Below are positions 44,832 through 56,274 of a stretch of 64,000 bases of DNA, piece after piece. The stretch spans positions 100,797,209 through 100,861,208 of the forward strand of contig NC_087062.1 of NCBI RefSeq assembly GCF_963678635.1. Direction: 5' to 3'. Positions within the stretch are counted from its first letter, which is position 1. Each line of letters begins with the position of its first letter. The notes under the pieces are model-generated. The model did not search any database. It had not been told where the DNA came from and saw only the letters and a list, made by a program, of their open reading frames with translations. The position numbers and the translations under genes were made by a program. Source of the DNA: Symsagittifera roscoffensis (lineage: Eukaryota > Xenacoelomorpha > Acoela > Convolutidae).

Positions 44832-45016
44832 TACGAACTATTTTCAGTAGAACTGATATTTTTCTACTATTTGTAATTTTCATAACATTTTTATCATCCC
44901 TCATTTTGACCATATGCAAATGTATAAAGAAAGCAATCCTCACATTTGCCCTAGCATCAATCCTTCTAATCCTTTTTTTAGAAGAATATTATAATAAACA
45001 TAAACTTTTTCACTAA
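44828..45016 (+). CDS. Small membrane-protein ORF (62 aa), element 2
   Basis: Starts MIRTIFSRTDIF at the ATGA overlap with the previous ORF. Two hydrophobic helices (LLFVIFITFLSSLILTI and ILTFALASILLILFL) flank a short basic Cys-containing turn (CKCIKKA), giving a hairpin topology. It ends with a polar EEYYNKHKLFH tail. The N-terminal 32 residues are nearly the same in element 1. This shape recalls small viroporin-like or fusion-associated proteins. That comparison is by topology alone. Confidence 0.5.
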   Translation: MIRTIFSRTDIFLLFVIFITFLSSLILTICKCIKKAILTFALASILLILFLEEYYNKHKLFH

Positions 45017-45024
45017 AATAATAA

Positions 45025-46156
45025 ATAAAAAAGCTATCAAAAATTGCTACCCAACAATCACATAGTCAGTCTTCACCGACATCATCCCAAGAAAACCCGA
45101 CACCACTTTCAACTACCCAAAACCCCCAAACATCTACACGAATTTCTTTTCATGATAACCCGTATACCTTTGAAGAACGACACGCTCGCTTATCAGAACC
45201 ACTAGAACCGGTTCAACGACAAGCACCTCTAAGCGAACCAACATATAACTTATACCCAACACTACCACAAGAATTAAGTAGAATAAGAAATCCTAGTCAA
45301 AACCAAAATACAGTCGAAATAATGGACAAATTATACATCCTCGACGAAACAGAAATTTTCAAATTCCCCGAGTTCATTTTGATATACCTCAATCCCCATC
45401 ACAAAACACTCCAGAAAACCCCATTGGTATATTACCAGAAACCCCTACGCTTCTTTCACAACGTAGCACCTCAAGCCTACCATCGGATTACTTAGGTTCA
45501 ACACCAACATCTGAACAAATACGTGAAATTCCCTTTAACCCCCCAAACCAAGCATCACGACTACCATATTGGACAACACATTCATTCACACAAGGAGAAC
45601 TAAATTTAGTAAATGATCCAATAGATATTTCTACGGATACAACAACATCCTCATCACTACCAGAAACATTATCACTACCATCAACACCATCAATAAGCCA
45701 GATTTCACCACCACCTTTTAACTTAAATTTCCCAAATAACCTCGACGCTAGATATCGAGAACAATCATCAACAAATATTCCTTTAAGACTAGACTGGAAT
45801 ACATTCACTGCACCTCCACCATTATTTGGACAACACCTAGAAAGTAACCGACTCCACAATTGTGCACTTAATAGACTACAATATAGACAAGACATTCACG
45901 AAGACATTCGTGCTCATAATATCCAAATACTCCAACAGAATAGTCTACAATTAAAATTTGAAATCACGGTTAAATTAAACAACATTACTCAACATCCCTA
46001 CCCATTAAATCCACCAAATATAACAGCTCAATCCCTACCACCACCATTTATAACAACTGAAGTAATATACAAATACGACAGATATACAAAAAATACAATT
46101 GGTTACATCACATTTTATAACCCATACTCAGGATTGTCATACACATGTATATTCTA
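45025..46156 (+). pseudogene. Pro/Ser/Thr/Gln-rich ORF upstream of env, element 2 (frameshifted)
   Basis: Open from 45025 without an ATG (residues QSHSQSSPTSSQENPTP). It loses register near 45318, where a base is missing compared with element 1. The homologous sequence then continues in another frame to the TAA at 46154-46156, overlapping the env start by 12 bases. This copy lacks the early in-frame stop seen at 15725 in element 1, so the ancestral ORF was longer than either surviving piece. Confidence 0.55.
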
Positions 46157-48764
46157 AAAATTTTAATTTTTCTCCAACTCCTTTTTCTAATAACCTCAAA
46201 TCAAAACATAAACCCTTCCCCCCGCACAGGACCACAAGATTTATTAGTAACACATTACGATTGTGAAGAAAACGAACAAAAAACACTACACAAGTATGCA
46301 ATAAATCAAGTATCACAATGCGAAACAGAACCCCAAGCCATAGAAACTACAAATGTAATCGCAACACTTTACTCAAAAGCCCGAGCAACTACAGTCATAG
46401 GATATAAATTCACAGCAACATTTTCTGAAAAGAAAGTACATTGTTCACAAGTCTCAAACGGAAATAAAAACCGACTTGACCATGAATCATTCTACCAGAG
46501 TAATATAGAACGACTTTTACATCTCAATCCCGAAGATTGTAAAAACGAGTTACTCCGACTAAACATCACAAAAAATAAGAACACAGATAGAAAGTTAGTA
46601 TATTTCCAAGTTTTTTCAGATTCTGTACATCAAGCAGAACTTGAAAGATATCAAGGAAATATAAAATTAGATGAAAAGTATCCATATAACGGCGCACACG
46701 GACGATTAACTTATGATATACACGATAAACATTGGATACCACACATTGGTATAAATGACCCATCAAACTGCAAAGCAGACACAAAAAAACAAAGGATACC
46801 AAGAGATCAAGTTTTTCGATTGGAAAATACAACTCGAAAAAATACAACTCACACGAGATTTATCAGACAACACAATGATCTATCAAGGAATCAGATTACC
46901 TTGTAAAAACGACCAAGGTTATTGCGACCCTACAACACGAACACAAGCAACAATTGTTTGGTTCCCCGAAGACACATGTACAACATTTCAAGTAGCAAAA
47001 ATACACGCTCGTATGATAAAATTTCACGAAAAATATTTTATACAATCAATACCATATGAACAAGTAAATCCATTACGAAAAATAAGTTCTAATTTTAGAA
47101 ACATTCATAATATAGAAAATAAATTAACACGTTTTCAAATATATCAAGAAACAGAACTCGCATGTAAATATAAAAACCCACTTCACAAAACACAATACTC
47201 TGAAATATTAGTTGAGTACGAAAATGGATTCGACATGACCACTGGAAAAATAAAAGTCGACCCATACGCCACAAGTCATCCCCTAAATGCAGGAACATCA
47301 TATATACCAGTTAATTTTCAAAAGAATACAGGTCAACCTGGTGGACATTTAAAGCCCCAAGACGATCAAAGCACACGTTTACAAGAACTATCACTAATGA
47401 ATAGTACATATTTCGGTAATATCTACTATGATATTCACTTAGATATGAAACTAGACTACACGATTAGCCGAATTTTTCAAGAAATGTCACTCTCTGAATT
47501 AGAAACACTACACCAACTATGCGAATTAGAAAGAACACAAATATTACAATCACTTGCACTAGCAGTATTAAAAATACCCTACGCAGGATATTTACTATCA
47601 GGAAATAGATCAAATTTTTTAGACTATGAAGGAAACATCTTATGGTTTTATACTTGTACCAAAAAAATATCACCACTATACGTTTTTGAAGACAAACGAT
47701 GCTATAAAAGAATCCCTAACTTTTATAAAAATAAAGTACATTTCGTTGACACACTTTCACGAAGAACCTATTTCTGGGATACCGCAGTCCCATGTGGATC
47801 AGAAAATAGCCACAATGTAGTACAACTAAACCCTGATGAAGATAAATTTTACCTTCTCACCCCATATCCCACATTAATGCAATCACTCAAAAAATTTTCA
47901 CCAGAAAGCATTCGCGCTATTGCTCGAAACCCAAATATAGACTTACAATCAATAGGAATATATTCAAAGTCAGATATTCAACATCACATTCGAACACAAC
48001 AATTCCAAGAATTATTAACACAAATGGACACTATACAAAGACAATCAATTGACCAAAACTTACGCAAACTTGCAGAAACCGCAGGATTTGCAGACATCTA
48101 TACGCAAGACTATAGCGGATATTTTAAAGACATTAAAGATTATATATATCTAAACGGTGAAAAATACCGTCCCCAAGATATATCACCCATCAATATTTTT
48201 AGCTTTGTAACACTCAAAAATGAAATTCTTGATTTTCTAGGATGGCCCTACTACATCTTAGAAAAATTGACTATTTTATACGCAATGTTTAACTTTATTG
48301 GATTTCTTTTTTCACTCTTAAAAGGAATCTACAACACATGTGCTATACACACGCAAGTAAACAGACAAGCAAGTGTAGCACGCATACTATTTGCAGGATT
48401 TTTTGGAATTTTTTCTACATCAATAAACAAAATTCTTTTAGACGCACAAATAAAAGAATATAACACAAAAATAGCAACCAGACAGAACACATACGACGAA
48501 GAACATAACAATGTAGACACAACGCCAACAGCACCACAGTTACCACCCCTACCACATAACCATCCATTATCCCTAGTCCCACGTAATTTTCGAAATTTAG
48601 CCATAACACATAATCAAAATTTTCGACCAACCATATCACAAAGTCCCATCCAACATATAATGACACACCAATCACACGATGATAATACTTATGAACAAAT
48701 TATAGAACAACCCCATACCACCGCTTTTCAGTCTCAAAATAATAATTTTTTTAGCCCACGATGA
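46145..48764 (+). pseudogene. Env-like membrane glycoprotein, element 2 (1-bp insertion)
   Basis: Begins with a signal-peptide-like N terminus (MYILKILIFLQLLFLITS) and a Cys-bearing ectodomain with several N-x-S/T sites. A one-base expansion of a poly-A run near 46788 shifts the frame. The rest is open to 48764 in the 46755-48764 frame. Hydrophobic segments LTILYAMFNFIGFLFSLL and ILFAGFFGIFSTSI lie near the C-terminal third, followed by a tail of about 115 residues rich in Asn, Pro and Gln that is lost in element 1. Full length without the extra base would be about 872 residues. The stop overlaps the ORF-C start by four bases. The function, attachment and membrane fusion, is inferred from position and topology. 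Confidence 0.7.
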
Positions 48765-50568
48765 GCCGACAACTTGGATCCCTACACCGTTCAAATTCCC
48801 ACCCAACCAACCTCACTACTCCCATTACAATAATACCACTTTTTGCTTTCCCGCCACCCGATTTCCCAACCAGTAATGTAACATCAGGCATGAATTCCGA
48901 TACTAATTCACACATCTCAGTTTTATACTCCACCTCACAACTCAATAACCCGAATATTGAAACCCCCGATGAATTTGCCGACTCTGAACCATCTCCATCC
49001 AATAATTTTCACACCAATTCTTCAAATTTTTCCCAACCCCCTTTTCAACCCATACTACCAAATAACCCTGACCCAATCAATTCTACACCCTATTATGCTT
49101 CCCAAGTCACTCCAACCTACTCCTCACTTCATTCAGACCAATCATCTCATTCTCCAGATACCCCCCGAATCTCCCCAGAACTAGATAATTTTATTACCCT
49201 ACAACAACAACCCTACCACCTTGACACCCCCACCATAAACCAAATTTCATCCACAATAGATTCATCCAACCCTCCTACCCCTACACCCTCTTCATTTTAT
49301 ACCGAATCATTAGCACCATCATCCACATCTACTGAATCTTCACTCAGCACTAATAGAGCTTACCGCACTTTTAAAAGAAAGTTCCCCAACCATCCTTTCC
49401 CAGCAAAACCAGGAACAGCCCGTGAATATATAAATCACCCAAATCACACTAACACAAAAGAATTTTTAGCTATCACCTTACCCTCATTTCCACAATACAC
49501 CTTAAACACCCCTCACGACACTAACGAAACAAGTAACTTTGTAGACGAACACGTTTTAATGCCTACACTCCATTGGACATCATATTATCATTTTACTAAT
49601 CCCCTTTGCTTACCTTTATCTAACACTCACATCGATATAGAACGAAAGAAGGACATACTATATCGACTCACTACACCACTAACACCTAGACAATTTACTT
49701 ACATTGGATATAAAAAATCACTAAAAACACACACTGCACCCGAGCTAATGAATATACACTAGAATATTACGATCATAACATCATCAGAACTAACCAAGAT
49801 CAATTCTTAGACGACGATCGCTTCGCTAACCCACAAATCACCGAGAAATTTTTGATTAAAACACCATATGTATTTACACTAAATATCTTCGATCGCAAGT
49901 TTGACCACATTATTTCAGAAGCACTAACAGACACACAAGCCTACGAAAGTTTTAAAGAACGCTTCCAAATGTTTTCACTAACCTTTCATTTCCTTGCACC
50001 ACATGAAAGAGATTTGCACTGCTCACACGATATTATGTTGCGCACTAAACAAACACACACATATACATATTATCGTTTCATCCAAAATCACTTTGACCTA
50101 CACACCCCCTCCAGACAACCACACCATCGTTTTCAATTCATCAATTCCAAATACACCTCACCATTCTTTCTTAACTTCACATATTGCATAAAAGATACTA
50201 ACCTTCACGGTATTCTTCGCAATTATGATCCCATAACCCAAATGTATATCTTCTGCCCCATCACCAAGACCCTCAACGCCGAAGAATCCCGACCCTTCCT
50301 TATCCCACACGAGTTTGTACAACCTATAGAAATCCCCATTTTAGAATTCATCCACAACACTAAATTCAATCATAAATTATATAATCTAATCCAAAACACA
50401 CCTTATGAGTTTGCAGTTGGCACTGAAGAACTAACCACCATTAAAGCACTTCAATTGCTTTGGCCACTGCTTCAAACTAAAAATATCATCCGCATCTTAG
50501 CTAAATTACTAACAACTTCAGATCTCATCCACGACATCTTCCCCCACGGTTTCTTCCCCGACGACTAA
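48761..50568 (+). pseudogene. ORF-C (unknown function), element 2 (1-bp deletion)
   Basis: Starts at the ATGA overlap with env. Open for 333 codons until a missing C near 49740 changes frame. The original frame resumes and is open to 50568 (main open part 49852-50568, 238 codons). Allowing for that base, the length is 602 codons, the same as in element 1. The N-terminal third is Ser/Thr/Pro/Asn-rich; the rest appears folded, with conserved stretches such as HFTNPLCLPLSNTH and NTPYEFAVGTEE. No known domain is recognised. Confidence 0.75.
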
Positions 50569-50571
50569 CAG

Positions 50572-50650
50572 GTAAGTATGAATTATACATATTACTAACT
50601 AATTAAAATATTAGAAACTCACCATTCTTTATTCATGTCTTCTTTAGAAT
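50572..50650 (+). other. Intron directly downstream of ORF-C (element 2)
   Basis: The stop codon TAA (50566-50568) is followed by CAG/GTAAGTATG, a near-perfect donor. A TACTAAC motif lies at 50593-50599 and the acceptor is CATGTCTTCTTTAG. Length is 79 bp. With the stop only three bases from the junction, the spliced message should avoid junction-dependent decay; this is inference. Confidence 0.65.
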
Positions 50651-51875
50651 TTTAGCCTTCATCCAACGATCATCTGAAAAATTCACAAAAGAAAATAAAA
50701 ATTGAAAACTTCTTCAAACTGTTTAAAACCCTATTAAATTTTTGCACCAACAATTAAATAAATATAATACCAATGCAGTAATTTAATTTATAAATTTTTC
50801 CCCCACAAGCAGTAAATCTAATAATGATGAAAATTTGTAACTTAATTTTCCCCAACAACTAGCAGTAAATTTGCATTTCTATGTAATAAATTGATAAAAC
50901 AAAAAAGCAGTACTAACCTTTTGATATTTCCATTCATTCGCACAGAAATTCTATCCACACTCGCACAGCTCGCCCACGAAGAATTGTTTAAAATAATGAA
51001 TTTCAGTTTCAAGCTTTCACACTCAACAACTCTAACACAAGATAACAAGTTTCAAACTTTCCTTTAACCCGGTTGGAAAGGAATTATATACTAAACAAAA
51101 CTAACCAATGCAGCTTAGTAAACACCACAACACATAGCATAACAGCATGACTAAGAAAAGGAAACCAACGGTACCCAAACCGGATCAACCCAGTTTAAAA
51201 CTGGATAATTTATTCTTTTGAAGACTATTATAAAGTCTAAGAAAGAAATAATTCGAAACAAAAAAGTCGAAAGACAAACCCATACCACAAACAATTCGAT
51301 TTTTGAAAAAACGACACAACCAACAAAACATAAGAAAAACCACAACCTCACAAAAACCGCATGCAATCATACTCCCACTCCTGGCCTAACCCACCAGGAA
51401 GGACGTCCTGAGCATGCTCTATAGCCGGCCTAACCCACCGCGCTACATCCACGCTTTGTGACCACACTCCTATTTTTAATAAGAGCTACTCAAGGGTGAG
51501 TAGCTCTTCAAAATAACTGAACTAAAACAAAAAGCTTTTGTGAAAACAACTAACTAAAATCATAATAAAAAAATATTAAACTAATAAAAGTTTTATAAAA
51601 TGTAAATTACATTATGCAATACATAGATCAGAATACAACACCAAGGACGAACATCCAAAGACAAAACGATCCCACTACACTCGAGAAAGAATGGCCAACT
51701 ACAATCAATATGCCGCTCACAATCACAACTCAAAGGATTTAGAGTACGACTTGACTTCGCAGAAAAGGACTTCATTGAACTAGACCAATGACCACCTCGA
51801 TGTTCAAGTATACGTACAGATCCGAGTAACCAGGCATCCCCTCCACGCACAATCTCCACGCCATTCCTAGACAAG
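50651..51875 (+). other. Element 2 3' UTR, truncated at host junction
   Basis: Non-coding, homologous to 9000-10215 on the opposite strand. It contains three GCAGTAAAT motifs (about 50810-50910), a 44-bp insertion bounded by direct repeats GGCCTAACCCACC at 51383 and 51427 that element 1 lacks, and the stem-loop at 51481-51508. It ends abruptly at 51875. Confidence 0.7.
51481..51508 (+). other. Perfect 12-bp stem-loop in element 2 3' UTR
   Basis: Arms AAGAGCTACTCA and TGAGTAGCTCTT around AGGG. The equivalent in element 1 (9366-9393) has one mismatch. Confidence 0.6.
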
Positions 51876-53815
51876 GCATAAAATACAATTTAAACGACAA
51901 TAAAAACGCATTTTGTCAATTGTATTTGGAGTTAATAAGGAGAAAAGGCGGAAAAGTTTTATTGAAGTTCTAAATCAGTTTTTTCTCGTTTTCTTTCGAG
52001 TACTCACCGAGTTTTGGACTAAAGCGTTGAATACCCAAGGCTTTTTTGTTTTATTCAGTTCTTTTGTTCAGCTCTGTGTTTGACGAACAGAGCCATACTA
52101 TTTTTAAACCTGAACGCTTAAAAATGATTACAAACAAAGAAAAATCGTAAATTAGTAAAGTTTCAAGTTTTTCCAGACTCCGCACATCCAGCAAACCTTG
52201 AACAACACCAAAGTCACCTCCAACTAGACGATAAATTTCCTTATCATGGTGCACATTGAAGTTTAACTTATGGCATACATGATAACAACTGGATACATAA
52301 CATTTGAATAAATAACCCATCAAACTGTAAAGCAGACACAAACAATTCAGAATGTTTTTCGATTGGAAAGTACAAAAACACGAGATTTAAAAGATGATAC
52401 TATACTAATTCAAGGAATTCGCTCATTTTATAAAAGTTACACGACCACAGGCAACCATAGTTTGGTTCCCTGAAGACACTGTACTACATTTCAAGTCGCT
52501 AAAACTCACACAAGAATGATAAAACTTCAGAAAAAATGTTTATAGAATCTATAGTTTTTGATAAAATAAATCCTGATTGAACAAGATCAAACCCAAATCA
52601 ATATAAGAATCTACACATTATCAAATTTACCGTGAAACTAAAGCATGCAAATACTCAAAACCACTTTTTCAATCCCAAAATTTAAAAGTCCTTGTCAAAT
52701 ACGAAAAAGTTTTCAAAATGAAAACAGGTAAACTAATCCTTGATTTGGCCGATACAATTCAAAAAAGAAAAGACGAAAAGTCTTACTTCCCGGTAAAACT
52801 TTAAAAAACCAATGGAAACAGGAAACCAGGATTGTAATAGACTAGAAGAATTTTTACTGAAGAATATCACATATTTTGGCGCAATTCACTATGAAACTTA
52901 CCTCGATATGAAACTAGACTACACATTTAGCTTAATTTGTCAATAAATGTCACTTTCAGCGCTCGGAACAATACATGATTTATGTGAACTAGAGCGAACA
53001 CAAATCTTAAAATCTCTCACTTCAGCAGTACTCAAAATAAATTATGCAGAAAATCTCTTATCAGCCAACCGCTCTAATTTCAATGATTATGTTACTACAC
53101 TTGCACTAAACAATTTTCACAACCCTTTGTATTTGAAGATGAAGGATGCTACTAAGTACATTTTGTGAACACCTTATCATGCGGCATATATTATGGGATA
53201 ACGTTGTCCCATGTGGATCTGAAAAAATCAAACGAAGATAAATATTATCTTCCTACTTCATACTATCTTCATACTCCTTCTTGTTTCAACATACATACGC
53301 GCAATCGCTCGCAACCCCTTTACAGACTTACAATATATAAACATATACTCCAAATCACATTTAAAATAACACAGTCGAACACAGCAATTTCGCGAACTTC
53401 TCTTTAAAATGGACACAACCCAAAGGCAATCAATTGATCAAAACCTCCTCAAATTTGCTGAAACATCAAGATTTTCAGACATCTAACGAAAAGACTACAG
53501 TGACTATTTCAAGGTATTAAAAATGATTTGTACATAAATTAAGAATAATATCGCCCACAACATATTCTTCAAATAATGTTTACAGTTTTTTGAATATCAA
53601 AAAGGAATTCTTAGCATTTCTAGGATGGCCCTATTGAATCTTAGAAGCATTGATTAATTTATATATAAAATTCAACTTTATGGGATTTCTTTTCTAACAT
53701 TTTAATGGACCCTATAACACATGCGCAATACACACAGAAGTCAATAGACAAGCTAGCGTAGCAAAAAATTCTGTCGCAGGTTTTTTTTTGGAATTTTTTC
53801 CACTACTAACAAAAA
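51876..53815 (+). pseudogene. Old env remnant, tandem unit 1
   Basis: Degenerate sequence related to the env-like gene of elements 1 and 2 but far more diverged. Recognisable pieces include KLVKFQVFPDSAH, the LCELERTQILKSL stretch (52947-53168) and the C-terminal region matching FLGWPYYILEKL, here with a stop. Many stops and frameshifts are present. A 202-bp stretch (51937-52138) absent from the paralogous unit interrupts it. It derives from a related, older insertion, not from element 2. Confidence 0.75.
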
Positions 53816-55235
53816 TTAGCGAAAATAATAAAAAACTATCTAGCAAATCAAACGCATAGGATACTCCAAAAAACATCACAAAAAAGCGAAAACAAATTGA
53901 TAATCTTGCGAATTAAAAAGAGATCGGCTAATTGTACATATTGTTCGGTATGCCGAAGAACTGTAAAGTTTTTCAACGACTAAAGATTTAGCAGTGTAAA
54001 AAATATTGAACAACAGTTTGGTATCTGTAGCCTCAAAACCTGTGAATTTTGAACGGGATAAGCCCACAATTGTCGGAGCAATGATACTAGATTTGGCAAT
54101 TTGTTACATGTTCCAGTTCCATTAAACATAATCAAGAACAATTTCGACGCAACTCTTATATACTCGGACACTGATTTGTTCTAGCATGAAATCCACAGCA
54201 AACACCTCTACAAGTAAATCAAGAAACACATGAACTGCGAAAGCTTTTTGATTTTTCAAATCCACCAGCCACGCACCCCCTCTAAAACAATGAGAATTTG
54301 CGGGTTACCCTAAAATTCAGAGAAGAGTTTGCTGGAGATATCATAAAGGAGTACGTGGGACTATAGCCTAAACTTTACAGCATTACAGCTTTATTTCTTC
54401 CAGTAAGCTTCGTTTTTTTAAGTTTCCAATTACCTTTTTAGAAACGGGCAATAAAGACAAGTCATAAGATTATGTAGGGGTGAGGGACGTATTTATGTGG
54501 AAAACGAAAAAAAATGTTGAAAATTTGAACTAAATCGGTTGTCCTTTTTGTGTAGAAACTAATAAAAGAAGCGCCAAGGTTGTCTCCACATATAAAAAAC
54601 GGGTTCTAACCCGTAATCAATAGAAACAATAATCCACAATATAACGCGCGCGGTTAAATTTGAACTGTCAAAATCAAGGAAAAACATGACCCATTCAAAT
54701 TTTAACTCCATTCTTTTTTCTTAGAGTGCTCGAAAAAAGACCAATTTTAACCCCCTTAAAACCCCGGTAAAAAGTGGTCGATGCAACGGCACACCGAAGA
54801 AAGGGGTCATTTTTTAGCCACTTTAACACTACTACTAACAAGGAGACACAAAATAAAGTAAGCTGGTCAAAAAGACTACGAGCACCTGCACTGGCGGTTA
54901 GGTTCGTCTTTCGCATCACTATAGTTCCGGTGTTCGAAATTGTTGCGACTAATCTATCAAAAGCAGAGCATTAGGAGGCCAAATTCTGCACCGGATAGGG
55001 GCAAATCTGTTCCTGATTTCCAGAGACAAGTCTTAAAACTTGTTCAAAAACTTTCCGAACGATCAACGGAAATGGAAGAACAAAAAAACCAAGGTAGAAT
55101 CCTTGACTTTGTAATGAGCTGATAAGAGAAAGGCAGTCAAGATTTTAGCCGACAAAGAAAAAACAAAGTAAACTACTAGGCGCGAAGATGTAGTTATATA
55201 CTTAGTTGCCCCGGATATGTTGCTTGGGCAGAGCA
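53816..55235. other. Spacer between env remnant and minisatellite, unit 1
   Basis: No supported gene. It includes a short palindrome ACGGGTTCTAACCCGT (about 54599) and is nearly identical to 59276-60695. Short frames here are shared only because the two units are recent duplicates. Confidence 0.5.
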
Positions 55236-56274
55236 ATAACAAAGAGCGCAACTTCCAGGAAAACGCCAAGGAACATGAAGGAGATAAAAAAATAGGAGAG
55301 CGATTGAGCATCCGAGAAATGATAAAGAACGCAACTTCCAGGATAACGCCAAGGAACTTGAAGGAGATAAAAAAATAGAAGAGCGATTGAGCATCCGAGA
55401 AATGATACAGAACGCAACTTCCAGGAAAACGCCAAGGAACTTGAAGGAGATAAAAAAATAGGAGAGCGATTGAGCATCCGAGAAATGATAAAGAACGCAA
55501 CTTCCAGGATAACGCCAAGGAACTTGAAGGAGATAAAAAAATAGAAGAGCGATTGAGCATCCGAGAAATGATACAGAACGCAACTTCCAGGAAAACGCCA
55601 AGGAACATTAAGGAGATAAAAAAACAGGAGAGCGATTGAGCATCCGAGAAATGATACAGAACGCAACTTCCAGGATAACGCCAAGGAACTTGAAGGAGAT
55701 AAAAAAATAGGAGAGCGATTGAGCATCCGAGAAATGATAAAGAACGCAACTTCCAGGATAACGCCAAGGAACTTGAAGGAGATAAAAAAATAGAAGAGCG
55801 ATTGAGCATCCGAGAAATGATACAGAACGCAACTTCCAGGAAAACGCCAAGGAACATGAAGGAGATAAAAAAAACAGGAGAGCGATTGAGCATCCGAGAA
55901 ATGATACAGAACGAACTTCCAGGAAAACGCCAAGGAACATGAAGGAGATAGAGCAAAATAGGAGAGCAATTGAGCATCCGAGAAATGATAAAGAACGCAA
56001 CTTCCAGGATAACGCCAAGGAACTTGAAGGAGACAGAAAAACAGGAGAGCGATTGAGCATCCGAGAAATGATAAAGAACGCAACTTCCAGGAAAACGCCA
56101 AGGAACATGAAGGAGATAGAGCAAAACAGGAGAGCGATTGATCATCCGAGAAATGATAAAGAACGCAACTTCCAGGATAACGCCAAGGAACTTGAAGGAG
56201 ATAAAAAAACAGGAAAGCGATTGAGCATCCGAGAAATGATACAGAACGCAACTTTCAGGAAAACGCCAAGGAAC
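55236..56274. repeat. 84-bp minisatellite array, unit 1
   Basis: About twelve tandem monomers of 82-85 bp, reading AACGCAACTTCCAGGAAAAC then CCAAGGAACATGAAGGAGAT on the plus strand. Variants alternate (AAAAC or ATAAC; GATAAAAAAA or GATAGAGCAAAA), with a two-monomer periodicity of about 166 bp in the left half. The array ends abruptly at GGTGGCGACC, the start of the second tandem unit. Confidence 0.93.

Larger units (their letters stand above)
33661..51875 (+). mobile_element. Element 2: giant LTR retroelement, 3' end deleted
   Basis: The plus-strand copy of the element described at 8398-28337, with a 5' LTR at 33661 and the same gene order. Its coding state is better: gag is fully open, pol has one stop after 1,013 codons, and leader ORF, ORF1 and the small hydrophobic ORFs are intact. 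Protease, the Pro/Ser/Thr-rich ORF, env-like ORF and ORF-C each carry a frameshift or stop. The right end breaks at 51875 inside the 3' UTR. About 265 bp of UTR and the entire 3' LTR are absent, and host sequence resumes with GCATAAAATAC. The empty site in the paralogous unit confirms both ends. Confidence 0.9.

Noticed and set aside
54774..54974. 66-codon frame shared by both tandem units (partner at 60232-60432)
   Set aside because: It starts with GTG and is conserved no better than flanking spacer.
54940..55122. Frame ending in KLSERSTEMEEQKNQGRILDFVMS, also near 60450-60580
   Set aside because: It reads like coding sequence, but the upstream half is not preserved in unit 2 and no splice context or family supports it; left as a possible exon remnant only.
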